From Streptomyces sp. NBC_01314 (GTDB taxonomy: Bacteria; Actinomycetota; Actinomycetes; Streptomycetales; Streptomycetaceae): a DNA stretch of 64,000 nt. A model generated the notes under the pieces. That model saw only the letters and a list, made by a program, of their open reading frames with translations. It made no database searches and was not told the origin of the DNA. Positions 47,702 through 58,926 of the stretch are shown here, in pieces. A program made the position numbers and the translations under genes. Each line of letters starts with the position of its first letter. Position 1 is the first letter of the stretch. The stretch spans positions 9,114,001 to 9,178,000 of the forward strand of contig NZ_CP108394.1 in the NCBI RefSeq assembly GCF_041435215.1, read 5' to 3'.

Positions 47702-48412
47702 GTGCTCATTGCCGGGTTCCCCGCCGGGGCCTGGGGGACCAACTGTTATCTGGTCGCCCCCGCCGCGGGTGAGGAGTGCGTGATCATCGACCCGGGCCAC
47801 CAGGCCACCCAGGGTGTCGAGGAGACGCTGAAGAAGCATCGGCTCAAGCCCGTCGCCGTCGTCCTCACCCACGGCCACATCGACCATGTGGCCTCGGTCG
47901 TCCCGGTGTGCGGCGCGCACGACGTACCGGCGTGGATCCACCCCGAGGACCGGTACATGATGAGCGACCCCGAGAAGGCGCTCGGCCGCTCCATCGGCAT
48001 GCCGCTCATGGGCGAGCTGACCGTGGGGGAGCCGGGTGACGTCAAGGAGCTGACCGACGGCGCCAGGCTGGAGCTGGCCGGTCTGGAGCTGTCCGTCGCG
48101 CACGCGCCCGGCCATACCAAGGGGTCGGTGACCTTCAGGATGCCCGAGAACACGGAGATTCCCCCCGTGTTCTTCTCCGGGGATCTGCTCTTCGCCGGCT
48201 CCATCGGACGCACCGATCTGCCCGGCGGTGACATGGCCGAGATGCTCGACTCGCTGGCCCGCGTGTGCCTGCCGCTCGACGACTCGACCGTGGTGCTGTC
48301 CGGCCACGGCCCCCAGACGACCATCGGCCAGGAGCGCGCCACCAACCCCTATCTGCGGCAGGTGGCCGCCGGCGGCCAGGGAGCCCCCTCGGCTCCCCGA
48401 CGAGGAATGTGA
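47702..48412 (+). CDS. Metallo-beta-lactamase-fold hydrolase (glyoxalase II-like)
   Basis: A 236-residue MBL-fold protein with HGHIDH (His57-His62), HAPGHTKGS and [18 protein letters not shown]. The pattern is that of YcbL/glyoxalase II-like hydrolases acting on thioesters; the true substrate is unknown. AAGGAC lies 5 bp before the GTG. Just upstream of hisS (13 bp). Confidence 0.88.
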   Translation: MLIAGFPAGAWGTNCYLVAPAAGEECVIIDPGHQATQGVEETLKKHRLKPVAVVLTHGHIDHVASVVPVCGAHDVPAWIHPEDRYMMSDPEKALGRSIGMPLMGELTVGEPGDVKELTDGARLELAGLELSVAHAPGHTKGSVTFRMPENTEIPPVFFSGDLLFAGSIGRTDLPGGDMAEMLDSLARVCLPLDDSTVVLSGHGPQTTIGQERATNPYLRQVAAGGQGAPSAPRRGM

Positions 48413-48425
48413 CGAGAGACCTTCC

Positions 48426-49688
48426 GTGAGCACCTTTCAGGCCCCCAAGGGCACGTACGACCTGCTGCCCCCGGACAGTGCCAAGTATTTGGCCGTCCGT
48501 GAGGCCATCGCCGAGCCGCTGCGCAACTCCGGCTACGGCTACATCGAGACGCCCGGTTTCGAGAGCGTCGAGCTGTTCGCACGCGGCGTCGGCGAGTCCA
48601 CCGACATCGTGACCAAGGAGATGTACGCCTTCGAGACCAAGGGCGGCGACAGGCTGGCCCTGCGCCCCGAAGGCACCGCCTCCGTCCTGCGCGCCGCCCT
48701 GGAGGGCAACCTGCACAAGGCGGGCAACCTCCCGGTCAAGCTCTGGTACTCCGGCTCGTACTACCGCTACGAACGCCCCCAGAAGGGCCGCTACCGCCAC
48801 TTCTCCCAGGTCGGCGCCGAGGCCATCGGCGCCGAGGACCCGGCCCTGGACGCCGAGTTGATCATCCTGGCGGACCAGGCGTACCGCTCGCTGGGACTGC
48901 GCGACTTCCGCATCCTGCTCAACAGCCTGGGCGACAAGGAGTGCCGTCCCGTCTACCGGGCCGCGCTGCAGGAGTTCCTGCGCGGCCTGGACCTGGACGA
49001 GGACACGCTCCGCCGTGCGGAGATCAACCCGCTGCGGGTCCTCGACGACAAGCGCGGGGACGTCCAGAAGCAGCTGACCGACGCCCCCCTGCTGCGCGAC
49101 TACCTCTGCGACGCCTGCAAGGCGTACCACGAGGAGGTGCGCGAGCTGATCACGGTGGCGGGCGTCTCCTACGAGGACGACCCCAGGCTGGTGCGCGGCC
49201 TGGACTACTACACCCGTACGACCTTCGAGTTCGTCCACGACGGTCTCGGCTCCCAGTCCGCGGTGGGCGGCGGTGGCCGCTACGACGGTCTCTCCGAGAT
49301 GATCGGCGGCCCCGCGCTGCCGTCGGTCGGCTGGGCCCTCGGTGTCGACCGCACCGTCCTGGCCCTGGAGGCGGAGGGCGTCGAGCTCGAACTCCCCGCC
49401 GCCACCAGCGTGTTCGCCGTCCCGCTCGGCGAGGAGGCCCGCCGCCTGCTGTTCGCCAAGGTCACGGAGTTGCGCAAGGTGGGCATTGCGGCCGACTTCT
49501 CGTACGGAGGGAAGGGTCTGAAGGGCGCGATGAAGAACGCGAACCGGAGCGGCGCGCGCTACACCGTCGTGGCCGGGGAACGCGACCTCGCCGAAGGCGT
49601 CGTCCAGCTCAAGGACATGGAGTCCGGCGAGCAGGTCGCCGTCGGCGTGAACGAGATCGTGGCCGAGCTGGAGGCCCGGCTCGGCTGA
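48426..49688 (+). CDS. hisS: Histidine-tRNA ligase
   Basis: A 420-residue class II synthetase: motif 1 region [20 protein letters not shown], motif 2 [21 protein letters not shown], the histidine-specific [15 protein letters not shown], motif 3 [14 protein letters not shown] and a C-terminal anticodon domain. GTG start. A terminator follows at once. Confidence 0.97.
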   Translation: MSTFQAPKGTYDLLPPDSAKYLAVREAIAEPLRNSGYGYIETPGFESVELFARGVGESTDIVTKEMYAFETKGGDRLALRPEGTASVLRAALEGNLHKAGNLPVKLWYSGSYYRYERPQKGRYRHFSQVGAEAIGAEDPALDAELIILADQAYRSLGLRDFRILLNSLGDKECRPVYRAALQEFLRGLDLDEDTLRRAEINPLRVLDDKRGDVQKQLTDAPLLRDYLCDACKAYHEEVRELITVAGVSYEDDPRLVRGLDYYTRTTFEFVHDGLGSQSAVGGGGRYDGLSEMIGGPALPSVGWALGVDRTVLALEAEGVELELPAATSVFAVPLGEEARRLLFAKVTELRKVGIAADFSYGGKGLKGAMKNANRSGARYTVVAGERDLAEGVVQLKDMESGEQVAVGVNEIVAELEARLG

Positions 49689-49699
49689 ATCGAACCCTT

Positions 49700-49740
49700 G
49701 TCGCCCCTGCCGCCCTTTGCGGGTGGCAGGGGCGACTTTT
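49700..49740 (+). terminator. Intrinsic terminator after hisS
   Basis: A 12-bp stem GTCGCCCCTGCC / GGCAGGGGCGAC (49725-49736) with a 13-nt loop, followed by TTTT. Confidence 0.88.
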
Positions 49741-49825
49741 ACGTCCAGTGAACGGTGCGCGCGCGAGGGTGTACGGCACAATGACTGTGCCCCAGCGGCC
49801 CCTTCGAAGCTATGGAATCGACGTG

Positions 49826-50464
49826 ATGAGCAAGACGACAGTCAAGGGCGTCTCCGCCTCCGAGCGGGAACACACCGAGGTTCCACGCACGGTGGGCGGC
49901 AGTCGTGCCTTCGCGATCCTGCTGCTGATCACCGGCGCGGCCGGCCTGCTCGCGTCCTGGGTCATCACGATCGACAAGTTCAAGTTGCTGGAGGACCCGA
50001 ACTTCACACCGGGCTGCAGCCTCAACCCGGTCGTCTCCTGCGGCAACATCATGAAGAGCGACCAGGCCTCCGTCTTCGGGTTCCCCAACCCGATGCTCGG
50101 CCTCGTCGCGTACGGCATCGTCATCTGCGTCGGCATCAGCCTGCTCGCGCGTGCGACCTACCCGCGCTGGTACTGGCTGACCCTCAACGCGGGCACCGCC
50201 TTCGGCGTCGGCTTCGTGACCTGGCTGCAGTACCAGTCGCTGTACAACATCAACTCGCTCTGCCTGTGGTGCTGCCTCGCCTGGGTCGCCACGATCCTGA
50301 TGTTCTGGTACGTGACGTCCTCCAACATCCGCAACGGCCTTCTGCCCGCGCCCGGCTGGCTGAAGAACTTCTTCGGCGAGTTCACCTGGGTCCTGCCCGT
50401 GATGCACATCGGCGTCATCGGCATGCTGATCCTGACCCGCTGGTGGGAGTTCTGGACCAGCTGA
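49826..50464 (+). CDS. Vitamin K epoxide reductase (VKOR) family protein
   Basis: A 212-residue membrane protein with five predicted helices. Loop cysteines Cys64 and Cys72 (GCSLNPVVSCGNIM) and the active-site CLWC (Cys146, Cys149) in the fourth helix define VKOR. In actinomycetes it reoxidises extracellular DsbA-like proteins with menaquinone. ATG at 49826 directly follows an alternative GTG. Not linked to the DsbA-like gene at 3.5 kb, which lacks a signal peptide. Confidence 0.93.
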   Translation: MSKTTVKGVSASEREHTEVPRTVGGSRAFAILLLITGAAGLLASWVITIDKFKLLEDPNFTPGCSLNPVVSCGNIMKSDQASVFGFPNPMLGLVAYGIVICVGISLLARATYPRWYWLTLNAGTAFGVGFVTWLQYQSLYNINSLCLWCCLAWVATILMFWYVTSSNIRNGLLPAPGWLKNFFGEFTWVLPVMHIGVIGMLILTRWWEFWTS

Positions 50465-50526
50465 CCATCCATGGGCCCGCTGACGGCCCGACCGGATTGT
50501 CAGTGCGGTGACATAGGGTTTTCAGC

Positions 50527-51882
50527 GTGGAGCCCGATCTGTTCACCGCCGCCGCGGAAGAACGCCAGGAGAAGGACCCGGCCGCCAGCCCTCTGGCCGT
50601 CCGGATGCGTCCGCGCACCCTCGACGAGGTCGTGGGCCAGCAGCACCTGCTGAAGCCCGGCTCGCCCCTGCGCAGACTGGTCGGCGAGTCCGGCGGCGGA
50701 CCGGCCGGCCCTTCCTCGGTGATCCTCTGGGGCCCGCCCGGCACCGGCAAGACGACCCTGGCGTACGTCGTCTCCAAGGCCACCGACAAGCGTTTCGTGG
50801 AGCTCTCCGCGATCACCGCCGGGGTCAAGGAGGTCCGCGCGGTCATCGAGGGTGCCCGCCGCGCCACCGGCGGGTACGGCAAGGAGACCGTCCTCTTCCT
50901 CGACGAGATCCACCGTTTCAGCAAGGCCCAGCAGGACTCCCTTCTCCCGGCCGTCGAGAACCGCTGGGTCACCCTGATCGCGGCGACCACGGAGAACCCG
51001 TACTTCTCGGTGATCTCCCCCCTCCTGTCCCGCTCCCTCCTCCTCACCCTCGAACCGCTCACCGACGACGATCTGCGCGGCCTCCTCCGGCGCGCGCTGA
51101 CCGACGAGCGTGGCCTCAAGGGCGCCCTCGCCCTCCCCGAGGACACCGAGGCCCACCTCCTGCGGATCGCCGGCGGCGACGCCCGCCGCGCCCTGACCGC
51201 CCTGGAGGCCGCAGCCGGCGCCGCCCTCGACAAGGGGGCCGAGGAGATCGCGCTCCAGACACTGGAGGAGACCGTCGACCGCGCCGCCGTGACGTACGAC
51301 CGCGACGGCGACCAGCACTACGACGTGGCCAGCGCCCTCATCAAGTCCATCCGCGGCTCCGACGTCGACGCCGCGCTGCACTATCTGGCCCGGATGATCG
51401 AGGCCGGTGAGGACCCCCGGTTCATCGCCCGCCGTCTGATGATCTCCGCCAGCGAGGACATCGGCCTCGCCGACCCGAACGCGCTGCCGACAGCCGTCGC
51501 GGCCGCCCAGGCCGTCGCCATGATCGGCTTCCCCGAGGCCGCGCTCACCCTCAGCCACGCCACGATCGCCCTCGCCCTGGCGCCCAAGTCGAACGCCGCG
51601 ACCATGGCCATCGGCGCCGCGATGGAGGACGTACGGAAGGGGCTGGCCGGTCCCGTGCCCCCGCATCTGCGGGACGGGCACTACAAGGGCGCGGCCAAGC
51701 TCGGACATGCCCAGGGGTATGTGTACCCGCACGATCTGCCCGAGGGGATCGCCGCCCAGCAGTACGCGCCGGACGAGATCAAGGAGCGGCAGTACTACAC
51801 CCCGACCAGGCACGGTGCCGAGGCCCGGTACGCCGACGCGGTGGAATGGACCAGGAAGAACCTCGGTCGGAAGCAGTCCTGA
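50527..51882 (+). CDS. rarA: Replication-associated recombination AAA ATPase RarA (MgsA)
   Basis: A 451-residue AAA+ ATPase: [15 protein letters not shown], Walker [10 protein letters not shown] (from residue 69), Walker [16 protein letters not shown], sensor 1 [12 protein letters not shown] and the C-terminal tetramerisation domain ([36 protein letters not shown]). Acts at stalled replication forks. GTG start. Confidence 0.95.
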   Translation: MEPDLFTAAAEERQEKDPAASPLAVRMRPRTLDEVVGQQHLLKPGSPLRRLVGESGGGPAGPSSVILWGPPGTGKTTLAYVVSKATDKRFVELSAITAGVKEVRAVIEGARRATGGYGKETVLFLDEIHRFSKAQQDSLLPAVENRWVTLIAATTENPYFSVISPLLSRSLLLTLEPLTDDDLRGLLRRALTDERGLKGALALPEDTEAHLLRIAGGDARRALTALEAAAGAALDKGAEEIALQTLEETVDRAAVTYDRDGDQHYDVASALIKSIRGSDVDAALHYLARMIEAGEDPRFIARRLMISASEDIGLADPNALPTAVAAAQAVAMIGFPEAALTLSHATIALALAPKSNAATMAIGAAMEDVRKGLAGPVPPHLRDGHYKGAAKLGHAQGYVYPHDLPEGIAAQQYAPDEIKERQYYTPTRHGAEARYADAVEWTRKNLGRKQS

Positions 51883-52183
51883 ACCCCCTGTAGACTCCTC
51901 CTCAGTGCTGCGTCCCGTGTCCGGCTCCGGTCGGCGCCTCAGGCGGGACATCCAGCCGGATCTTCATGATCCAGGAGCGTCGCGCACCGTTGTAGGTGTC
52001 GCGGGCAGCCCACCACCACTCGGAGTTCCGGGACCGGTCGGTGGGCCGTTCGTGTGCTGCACGTATGTGCCCAGACCAGGGGAGCGGCTACCCGACAAGT
52101 CCCTCGCGGGCCTGACGGGATTCCCCGGCTGCGGATGCGACCTCCCGTAACCCTGAGGCAGCCGAAGAGGAAAAGGAAAAGAA
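51883..52183 (+). other. Gap and leader of rpsD
   Basis: About 300 bp between rarA and rpsD with no credible gene. The last 130 bp are purine- and GC-rich with possible pairing between GGGATTCCCC and flanking GGGGA/TCCC words, as in ribosomal-protein leaders. An S4-responsive structure is a guess. GAAGAGGAAAAGGAAAAG precedes the start codon as an extended purine ribosome binding region. Confidence 0.4.
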
Positions 52184-52798
52184 GTGGCGAACCAGCCCCG
52201 CCCCAAGGTCAAGAAGTCGCGTGCCCTCGGCATCGCGCTGACCCCGAAGGCCGTCAAGTACTTCGAGGCCCGCCCCTACCCGCCGGGCGAGCACGGCCGT
52301 GGCCGCAAGCAGAACTCGGACTACAAGGTCCGTCTGCTCGAGAAGCAGCGTCTGCGTGCGCAGTACGACGTGTCCGAGCGTCAGCTCGTCCGCGCCTACG
52401 AGCGTGCCTCCAAGGTCCAGGGCAAGACCGGTGAGGCCCTGATCATCGAGCTCGAGCGCCGTCTCGACGCGCTGGTCCTGCGTTCGGGCATCGCCCGCAC
52501 GATCTACCAGGCCCGCCAGATGGTCGTCCACGGCCACATCGAGGTCAACGGCGGCAAGGTCGACAAGCCGTCCTTCCGCGTCAAGCCGGACGACGTCGTC
52601 ATGGTCCGTGAGCGCAGCCGTCAGAAGCCGCTGTTCGAGGTCGCCCGCGAGGGTGGCTTCGCCGCGGACGGTGAGACCCCCCGCTACCTGCAGGTGAACC
52701 TCAAGGCCCTGGCGTTCCGCCTGGACCGCGAGCCGAACCGCAAGGAAGTTCCGGTCATCTGCGACGAGCAGCTCGTCGTCGAGTACTACGCCCGTTGA
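52184..52798 (+). CDS. rpsD: 30S ribosomal protein S4
   Basis: A 204-residue S4 of the form without zinc-binding cysteines (the N-terminal part reads [23 protein letters not shown]). The S4 RNA-binding domain covers about 93-155 ([32 protein letters not shown]). Primary binder of 16S rRNA. Standing alone outside the alpha operon is usual in Streptomyces. GTG start. Confidence 0.97.
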   Translation: MANQPRPKVKKSRALGIALTPKAVKYFEARPYPPGEHGRGRKQNSDYKVRLLEKQRLRAQYDVSERQLVRAYERASKVQGKTGEALIIELERRLDALVLRSGIARTIYQARQMVVHGHIEVNGGKVDKPSFRVKPDDVVMVRERSRQKPLFEVAREGGFAADGETPRYLQVNLKALAFRLDREPNRKEVPVICDEQLVVEYYAR

Positions 52799-53007
52799 TC
52801 CTCTTTCGACGGTCGTAGTACACACGCACCGAGCGTCAGCCCGTCGTCTCCCCGCCCTTCCCGGCGGGCGAGGCGGCGGGCTCTCGCCGTACTGCGGTAG
52901 GCACCGCGATAGGCATTAATGCGGTACTGGGCGATCGCTCCGGCGCGATAGGCTCGGGACACGACTTTTCGACGTTCAAGGCATGTTCCAGGGAGCGGGT
53001 GCAGACA

Positions 53008-53451
53008 GTGTCCGGTGGAGAGGTGGCCGGGATCCTGGTGGCCGTCTTCTGGGCGATCCTGGTCTCCTTCCTCGCCGTCGCGCTGGCGAGGCTGGCCCAG
53101 ACGCTCAAGGCGACCACCAAGCTCGTGGCGGACGTGACCGACCAGGCCGTCCCCCTCCTCGCCGACGCGTCCACCGCCGTCCGCTCCGCGCAGACCCAGA
53201 TCGAACGGGTCGACGCCATCGCGTCCGACGTCCAGGAGGTCACGTCGAACGCCTCGGCGCTCTCCACGACCGTCGCCTCCACCTTCGGCGGCCCCCTCGT
53301 CAAGGTCGCCGCCTTCGGCTACGGCGTACGCCGGGCCATGGGCGGCCGCCGGGAGGGCGAGCCCGCCGATGAGCGGCGCGCCGTGATCGTCGGGCGCACC
53401 GTGCAGGGCGCGCGCTGGAGCAAGCGCGACTCCCGTGGAAAGAAGGACTGA
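53008..53451 (+). CDS. DUF948 membrane-anchored protein
   Basis: A 147-residue protein: one N-terminal membrane helix (about 4-25) and a long amphipathic helix (LARLAQTLKATTKLVADVTDQAVPLLADASTAV), as in DUF948 proteins, then a basic tail. Function unknown. I chose GTG at 53008 because the upstream GTG (52999) is too close to the GGGAG element. First gene of a unit leading to alaS. Confidence 0.85.
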   Translation: MSGGEVAGILVAVFWAILVSFLAVALARLAQTLKATTKLVADVTDQAVPLLADASTAVRSAQTQIERVDAIASDVQEVTSNASALSTTVASTFGGPLVKVAAFGYGVRRAMGGRREGEPADERRAVIVGRTVQGARWSKRDSRGKKD

Positions 53452-53458
53452 CCGAGCG

Positions 53459-53833
53459 ATGTTCCGCCGTACGTTCTGGTTCACCACAGGGGTCGCCGCC
53501 GGAGTGTGGGCCACCACCAAGGTCAACCGCAAGCTGAAGCAGCTCACCCCCGAGCACCTCGCCACCCAGGCGGCGCACAAGGCGGTCGAGGCGGGCCACA
53601 AGCTCAAGGACCGGGCGGTCGGGTTCGCCCTCGACGTCCGCGACAACATGGCCCAGCGGGAGGCCGAACTGGGCGAGGCACTCGGCATCGAGGCCAACCC
53701 CGACCAGTACCCGGAGCTTCCGGCCCCGAGGCACGTCGTCGCCATCGAGAACAGCAACACCCCGAAGCACAGCAGGAATCCGAGGTGCGTCGACAGCTCG
53801 TCGTACCCGTACAACCGGAATGAGGACCACTGA
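53459..53833 (+). CDS. DUF6167-type small protein
   Basis: A 124-residue protein with a short hydrophobic start ([19 protein letters not shown]), then a charged helical region ([34 protein letters not shown]). Probably membrane-anchored, with no known function; a common gene just before alaS in Streptomyces. It overlaps the alaS ATG by one base. Confidence 0.82.
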   Translation: MFRRTFWFTTGVAAGVWATTKVNRKLKQLTPEHLATQAAHKAVEAGHKLKDRAVGFALDVRDNMAQREAELGEALGIEANPDQYPELPAPRHVVAIENSNTPKHSRNPRCVDSSSYPYNRNEDH

Positions 53834-56505
53834 TGGAGTCGGCTGAAATCCGCCGCCGCTGGTTGAGCTTCTTCGAGGAGCGCGGTCACACCGTCGTCCC
53901 TTCGGCGTCGCTCATCGCGGACGACCCGACTCTGCTCCTGGTCAACGCGGGCATGGTCCCGTTCAAGCCGTACTTCCTCGGTGAGGTCAAGCCCTCCTTC
54001 GACCGTGCCACCAGCGTGCAGAAGTGCGTCCGTACGCCGGACATCGAAGAGGTGGGCAAGACCACCCGGCACGGCACGTTCTTCCAGATGTGCGGCAACT
54101 TCTCCTTCGGCGACTACTTCAAGGAAGGCGCCATCGAGCACGCCTGGGAGCTGCTCACCAGCTCCCAGGACAAGGGTGGTTACGGCCTGGAGCCGGAGAA
54201 GCTCTGGATCACCGTCTACAAGGACGACGACGAGGCCGAGCGCATCTGGCACGAGCAGATCGGCGTGCCCAAGGAGCGCATCCAGCGCCTCGGCAAGAAG
54301 GACAACTACTGGTCCATGGGCGTCCCCGGCCCGTGCGGCCCGTGTTCCGAGATCAACTACGACCGCGGCCCGGAGTTCGGCGTCGAGGGCGGCCCGGCCG
54401 TCAACGACGAGCGGTACGTGGAGATCTGGAACCTGGTCTTCATGCAGTACGAGCGCGGCGAGGGCACCTCGAAGGAGGACTTCGAGATCCTCGGCGATCT
54501 ACCCAGCAAGAACATCGACACGGGCCTCGGCATGGAGCGCCTCGCCATGATTCTGCAGGGCGTGCAGAATCTGTACGAGATCGACACCTCCATGGCCGTC
54601 ATCGACAAGGCCACCGAGATCACCGGTGTCCGCTACGGCGACGCCCACGAGTCCGACGTCTCCCTGCGCGTGGTCACCGACCACATCCGCACCGCCGTGA
54701 TGCTCATCGGTGACGGCGTCAGCCCGGGCAACGAGGGCCGGGGCTATGTCCTGCGCCGCATCATGCGCCGCGCCATCCGCAACATGCGGCTGCTCGGTGC
54801 CACCGGCCCGGTCGTCCAGGACCTCATCGACGTCGTCATCGCCATGATGGGCCAGCAGTACTCCGAGCTGATCACCGACCGCGAGCGCATCGAGAAGGTC
54901 GCCGTCGCCGAGGAGAACGCCTTCCTCAAGACGCTGAAGGCCGGCACCAACATCCTCGACACCGCCGTGACGGACACCAAGGCCTCAGGCGGTCAGATCC
55001 TCGCCGGTGACAAGGCGTTCCTGCTCCACGACACCTGGGGCTTCCCGATCGACCTCACCCTGGAGATGGCCGCCGAACAGGGCCTCTCCGTGGACGAGGA
55101 CGGCTTCCGCCGCCTGATGAAGGAGCAGCGGGACCGCGCCAAGGCCGACGCCCGCGCCAAGAAGACCGGCCACGCCGACCTCGGCGCCTACCGCGAGATC
55201 GCCGACGCCGCCGGGGAGACCGAGTTCATCGGCTACTCGGACACCGAGGGCGAGTCGACGGTCGTCGGCATCCTCGTCGACGGTCTGTCCTCGCCCGCCG
55301 CCACCGAGGGCGACGAGGTCGAGATCGTCCTCGACCGCACCCCGTTCTACGCCGAGGGCGGCGGCCAGATCGGTGACACCGGCCGGATCAAGGTCGACTC
55401 CGGTGCCGTGATCGAGATCCGCGACTGCCAGAAGCCGGTCCCGGGCGTGTACGTCCACAAGGGCGTCGTCCAGGTCGGCGAAGTGACCGTCGGCGCCAAG
55501 GCCCAGGCCTCGATCGACGGCCGTCGCCGCACGGCCATCGCCCGCGCCCACTCGGCCACGCACCTCACCCACCAGGCCCTGCGTGACGCCCTCGGCCCGA
55601 CGGCCGCCCAGGCCGGTTCCGAGAACCAGCCCGGCCGCTTCCGCTTCGACTTCGGATCCCCGTCCGCCGTTCCGACGGCCGTGATGACCGACGTCGAGCA
55701 GAAGATCAACGAGGTGCTCGCCCGCGACCTGGACGTGCACGCGGAGATCCTGAGCCTCGACGAGGCCAAGAAGCAGGGCGCCATCGCCGAGTTCGGCGAG
55801 AAGTACGGCGAGCGCGTCCGTGTCGTCACCATCGGCGACTTCTCCAAGGAGCTGTGCGGCGGCACGCACGTCCACAACACCTCGCAGCTCGGCCTGGTCA
55901 AGCTGCTCGGCGAGTCGTCCATCGGCTCCGGCGTACGCCGTATCGAGGCTCTGGTCGGCGTCGACGCCTACAACTTCCTCGCCCGTGAGCACACGGTCGT
56001 CGCCCAGCTCCAGGAGCTGATCAAGGGCCGTCCGGAGGAGCTTCCGGAGAAGGTTTCGGCCATGCTCGGCAAGCTGAAGGACGCCGAGAAGGAGATCGAG
56101 AAGTTCCGCGCCGAGAAGGTGCTGCAGGCCGCCGCCGGTCTCGCCGAGTCCGCCAAGGACGTTTCCGGCGTTGCCGTGGTGACCGGTCAGGTCCCGGACG
56201 GCACCGCCGCCGACGACCTCCGCAAGCTGGTGCTCGACGTGCGCGGACGCATCCAGGGCGGCCGGGCCGTCGTGGTCGCCCTCTTCACGGCCGTGAACGG
56301 CAAGCCGCTGACGGTCATCGCCACCAACGAGGCCGCCCGCGAACGCGGTCTGAAGGCCGGCGACCTGGTCCGTACGGCCGCCAAGACCCTCGGCGGCGGC
56401 GGTGGCGGCAAGCCGGACGTCGCCCAGGGCGGTGGCCAGAACCCGGCCGCCATCGGCGAGGCCGTGGACGCGGTCGAACGCCTGGTCGCCGAGACGGCCA
56501 AGTGA
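53833..56505 (+). CDS. alaS: Alanine-tRNA ligase
   Basis: The 890-residue product has the class II catalytic core ([35 protein letters not shown]), the editing domain with zinc ligands HSATH (His573, His577) and CGGTH (Cys675, His679), and the C-terminal C-Ala domain ending in a Gly-rich loop ([15 protein letters not shown]). Charges tRNA-Ala and clears mischarged Ser/Gly. Coupled to ruvX by GTGA. Confidence 0.98.
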   Translation: MESAEIRRRWLSFFEERGHTVVPSASLIADDPTLLLVNAGMVPFKPYFLGEVKPSFDRATSVQKCVRTPDIEEVGKTTRHGTFFQMCGNFSFGDYFKEGAIEHAWELLTSSQDKGGYGLEPEKLWITVYKDDDEAERIWHEQIGVPKERIQRLGKKDNYWSMGVPGPCGPCSEINYDRGPEFGVEGGPAVNDERYVEIWNLVFMQYERGEGTSKEDFEILGDLPSKNIDTGLGMERLAMILQGVQNLYEIDTSMAVIDKATEITGVRYGDAHESDVSLRVVTDHIRTAVMLIGDGVSPGNEGRGYVLRRIMRRAIRNMRLLGATGPVVQDLIDVVIAMMGQQYSELITDRERIEKVAVAEENAFLKTLKAGTNILDTAVTDTKASGGQILAGDKAFLLHDTWGFPIDLTLEMAAEQGLSVDEDGFRRLMKEQRDRAKADARAKKTGHADLGAYREIADAAGETEFIGYSDTEGESTVVGILVDGLSSPAATEGDEVEIVLDRTPFYAEGGGQIGDTGRIKVDSGAVIEIRDCQKPVPGVYVHKGVVQVGEVTVGAKAQASIDGRRRTAIARAHSATHLTHQALRDALGPTAAQAGSENQPGRFRFDFGSPSAVPTAVMTDVEQKINEVLARDLDVHAEILSLDEAKKQGAIAEFGEKYGERVRVVTIGDFSKELCGGTHVHNTSQLGLVKLLGESSIGSGVRRIEALVGVDAYNFLAREHTVVAQLQELIKGRPEELPEKVSAMLGKLKDAEKEIEKFRAEKVLQAAAGLAESAKDVSGVAVVTGQVPDGTAADDLRKLVLDVRGRIQGGRAVVVALFTAVNGKPLTVIATNEAARERGLKAGDLVRTAAKTLGGGGGGKPDVAQGGGQNPAAIGEAVDAVERLVAETAK

Positions 56506-57008
56506 GCACGACGGATCACACGAGCGAAGACGACGGCCCGGCCCTGCGCCGCGGCCGTCGGCTCGCGCTCGACGTGGGGGATGCCCGCATCGGAGTCGCC
56601 TCCTGCGATCCCGACGGCATCCTCGCCACCCCGGTCGAGACCGTCCCCGGGCGTGATGTCCCCGCAGCTCAGCGACGATTGAGACAACTGATCGACGAGT
56701 ACGTACCCATAGAGGTAATCGTCGGACTTCCGCGTTCCCTCAAGGGAGGGGAGGGCCCGGCCGCCGTCAAGGTGCGGGGTTTCGCCCAGGAGTTGGCTCG
56801 AATGATCGCGCCCGTTCCGGTCAGACTCGTCGACGAGAGGATGACCACAGTCACGGCGAGTCAAGGACTGCGTGCCGCGGGTGTGAAATCCAAGAAGGGC
56901 AGGTCGGTCATTGACCAGGCAGCAGCCGTGATCATCCTGCAACAGGCGCTGGAATCCGAACGGGCGTCTGGTAAAGCTCCGGGCGAGGGCGTCGAAGTGG
57001 TCACCTGA
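56502..57008 (+). CDS. ruvX: Holliday junction resolvase-like RuvX (YqgF)
   Basis: A 168-residue RNase H-fold protein: [49 protein letters not shown] and the C-terminal [13 protein letters not shown]. Family evidence points to 16S rRNA 5' end processing as well as a resolvase role. Between alaS and mltG, the usual order. Confidence 0.95.
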   Translation: MSTTDHTSEDDGPALRRGRRLALDVGDARIGVASCDPDGILATPVETVPGRDVPAAQRRLRQLIDEYVPIEVIVGLPRSLKGGEGPAAVKVRGFAQELARMIAPVPVRLVDERMTTVTASQGLRAAGVKSKKGRSVIDQAAAVIILQQALESERASGKAPGEGVEVVT

Positions 57009-57034
57009 TCGCGATACGGTAACGTTCCGCGCGA

Positions 57035-57061
57035 TGCGGTGGCTTTCGAACAGCCACCGCA
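57035..57061. terminator. Hairpin between ruvX and mltG
   Basis: A perfect 10-bp stem TGCGGTGGCT (57035-57044) / AGCCACCGCA (57052-57061) with a 7-nt loop, followed by CAAAAAG. No T tract in the rightward direction, so attenuation or mRNA protection is as likely as termination. Confidence 0.4.
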
Positions 57062-57132
57062 CAAAAAGAGGCGGGGACGATAGCCGAGCCACAAGCCCCG
57101 CGTGACCGCCGCCTCGCGGCTCTAGGGGATCG

Positions 57133-58926
57133 ATGACTGAGTATGGCCGGGGCCCGGGCTCCGAACCGTGGCATCCGGACGACCCGTTGTACGGGGACGG
57201 CGGATGGGACGGACAGCAGGCCCAGGCGGGCCAGCAGTCCCCATACGGCGGCCAGCCGCAGCAGCAGCAGTACCCGGAGCAGCAGCAGTACCAGCAGCAC
57301 TACGACAACGGCAGCGGCAACGGCGCCTGGAACAACGGCCATCAGGACGCCTACGCCCAGCAGCAGTACCAGCAGGAGTACGGCGACCCCGGGCAGCAGT
57401 ACCCCGGCCAGAACCAGCACCAGCAGCATTACCCCGGTCCTGACCAACAGCAGTACGACCAGGTCAACGGCGGCTGGAACAACGGAACACACCAGCACAC
57501 GCAGGGTCCTTACGTCGCCGACCCGGCCGACCCCTACGGGGGGCAGCAGCAGGCGATGACCTACGGCGGCGGCCAGCAGGACTTCTACGGCACGCCCGAC
57601 GCGTATCCGCCGCCGGAGCCGCCCTCGCGCCGTCGCGCGGAAGCCACGCCCACCCCCGCACCCACTCCGGAGCCCGAGGCCGAGAAGCAGCCGGTCGCCG
57701 AGCGCACCGACTGGGATCCCGGGCCGGACCAGGGCGAGCACGCGTTCTTCGCCGGTGGCGCCGATGACGACGAGGCCGAGGAACGCGCCGGCCGGGGCGA
57801 CCGGAAGGGCCGCGGCGGCAAGGCCAAGAAGCCGAGCAAGGGCGGCAAGAAGCGCCGCAGCGGTTGTGCCTGCCTGGTGGTCGTCATGGTTTTCGGCGGC
57901 GGCTTGGCCGGTGTCAGCTATTACGGGTACCAGTTCTATCAGAGCCGTTTCGCCGAGAACCCCGACTATGCGGGAAACGGTACGAACGAGACCGTCACGA
58001 TCCAAGTCGACAAGGGTGAATTCGGGTCGGCGATCGGGCAGAAGCTGAAGGCGTCCGGAGTCATCAAGAGCGTTGACGCCTTTACGGCCGCACTGGCGCA
58101 GAATCCCGATCAGTCGATTCAGGCGGGCGTTTATCTCCTCAAGAAGGAGATGTCCGCTAAAAGCGCTATCGCTCTGATGCTCGACCCGAAGAGTCAGAGT
58201 AACTTCACTATCAGGGAAGGTCTTCGGAACAACGACGTCTACGCCAAGATCGACAAGGAGTTGGGGCTCGACAAGGGCACGACCAAGGAGGTCGCCGAGA
58301 AGAAGTGGGCGTCCCTCGGCCTTCCCGACTGGGCGAACGACAACGACGACATCAAGGATCCGCTGGAAGGATTCCTCTACCCGTCCACCTATCCGGTCGC
58401 CAAGGGCATGAAGCCCGAGGCCGTCCTGAAGGAAATGGTCGACCTCGCCAAGGCGAAGTACGAGGAACTGGACCTGGAGGACAAGGCCGAGGATCTGAAG
58501 CTGGAGAGTCCGCTCCAGGTGCTCACGGTGGCGAGCCTGGTCCAGGCCGAGGGGAAGTACAAGAGGGACTTCCTGAAGGTCGCCCGGGTCGTCTACAACC
58601 GGCTCGACAAGAAAAACACCGAGACCTACGGACTGCTCGACTTCGATTCCACGGTGAATTACCTGCGCGGTGAATCCAAACTGGCCACGGGCTCGGTGAA
58701 CTCGCTCCGGCAGATCGAAGACCCGTACAACACGTACAAGATCAAGGGGCTGCCGCCCGGACCGATCGGCAATCCGGGTGAGGTGGCCATAAAGGCGGCG
58801 CTCAAGCCGGCCAAGGGTGACTGGTACTACTTCGTGTCGATCAACCCGGACGAGACGCTTTTCGCCGTGACCAACGAAGAGCACAACCGGAACCGCGCGA
58901 AGTACGAGAAAGAGCAGAACGGATAG
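57133..58926 (+). CDS. mltG: Endolytic murein transglycosylase MltG
   Basis: A 597-residue protein. Residues 1-240 are a cytosolic, disordered Gln/Tyr/Gly/Pro-rich extension (runs of QQQ and QYQQ); a membrane helix follows at about 246-268 (LVVVMVFGGGLAGVSYYGY), then the extracellular YceG/LysM-like domain. Catalytic Glu473 is in SLVQAEGKY; LLDFDSTVNYLRG and YNTYKIKGLPPGPIGNPG complete the site. Cleaves nascent glycan strands. ATG at 57133; an aroE ATG follows directly after its stop. Confidence 0.94.
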   Translation: MTEYGRGPGSEPWHPDDPLYGDGGWDGQQAQAGQQSPYGGQPQQQQYPEQQQYQQHYDNGSGNGAWNNGHQDAYAQQQYQQEYGDPGQQYPGQNQHQQHYPGPDQQQYDQVNGGWNNGTHQHTQGPYVADPADPYGGQQQAMTYGGGQQDFYGTPDAYPPPEPPSRRRAEATPTPAPTPEPEAEKQPVAERTDWDPGPDQGEHAFFAGGADDDEAEERAGRGDRKGRGGKAKKPSKGGKKRRSGCACLVVVMVFGGGLAGVSYYGYQFYQSRFAENPDYAGNGTNETVTIQVDKGEFGSAIGQKLKASGVIKSVDAFTAALAQNPDQSIQAGVYLLKKEMSAKSAIALMLDPKSQSNFTIREGLRNNDVYAKIDKELGLDKGTTKEVAEKKWASLGLPDWANDNDDIKDPLEGFLYPSTYPVAKGMKPEAVLKEMVDLAKAKYEELDLEDKAEDLKLESPLQVLTVASLVQAEGKYKRDFLKVARVVYNRLDKKNTETYGLLDFDSTVNYLRGESKLATGSVNSLRQIEDPYNTYKIKGLPPGPIGNPGEVAIKAALKPAKGDWYYFVSINPDETLFAVTNEEHNRNRAKYEKEQNG

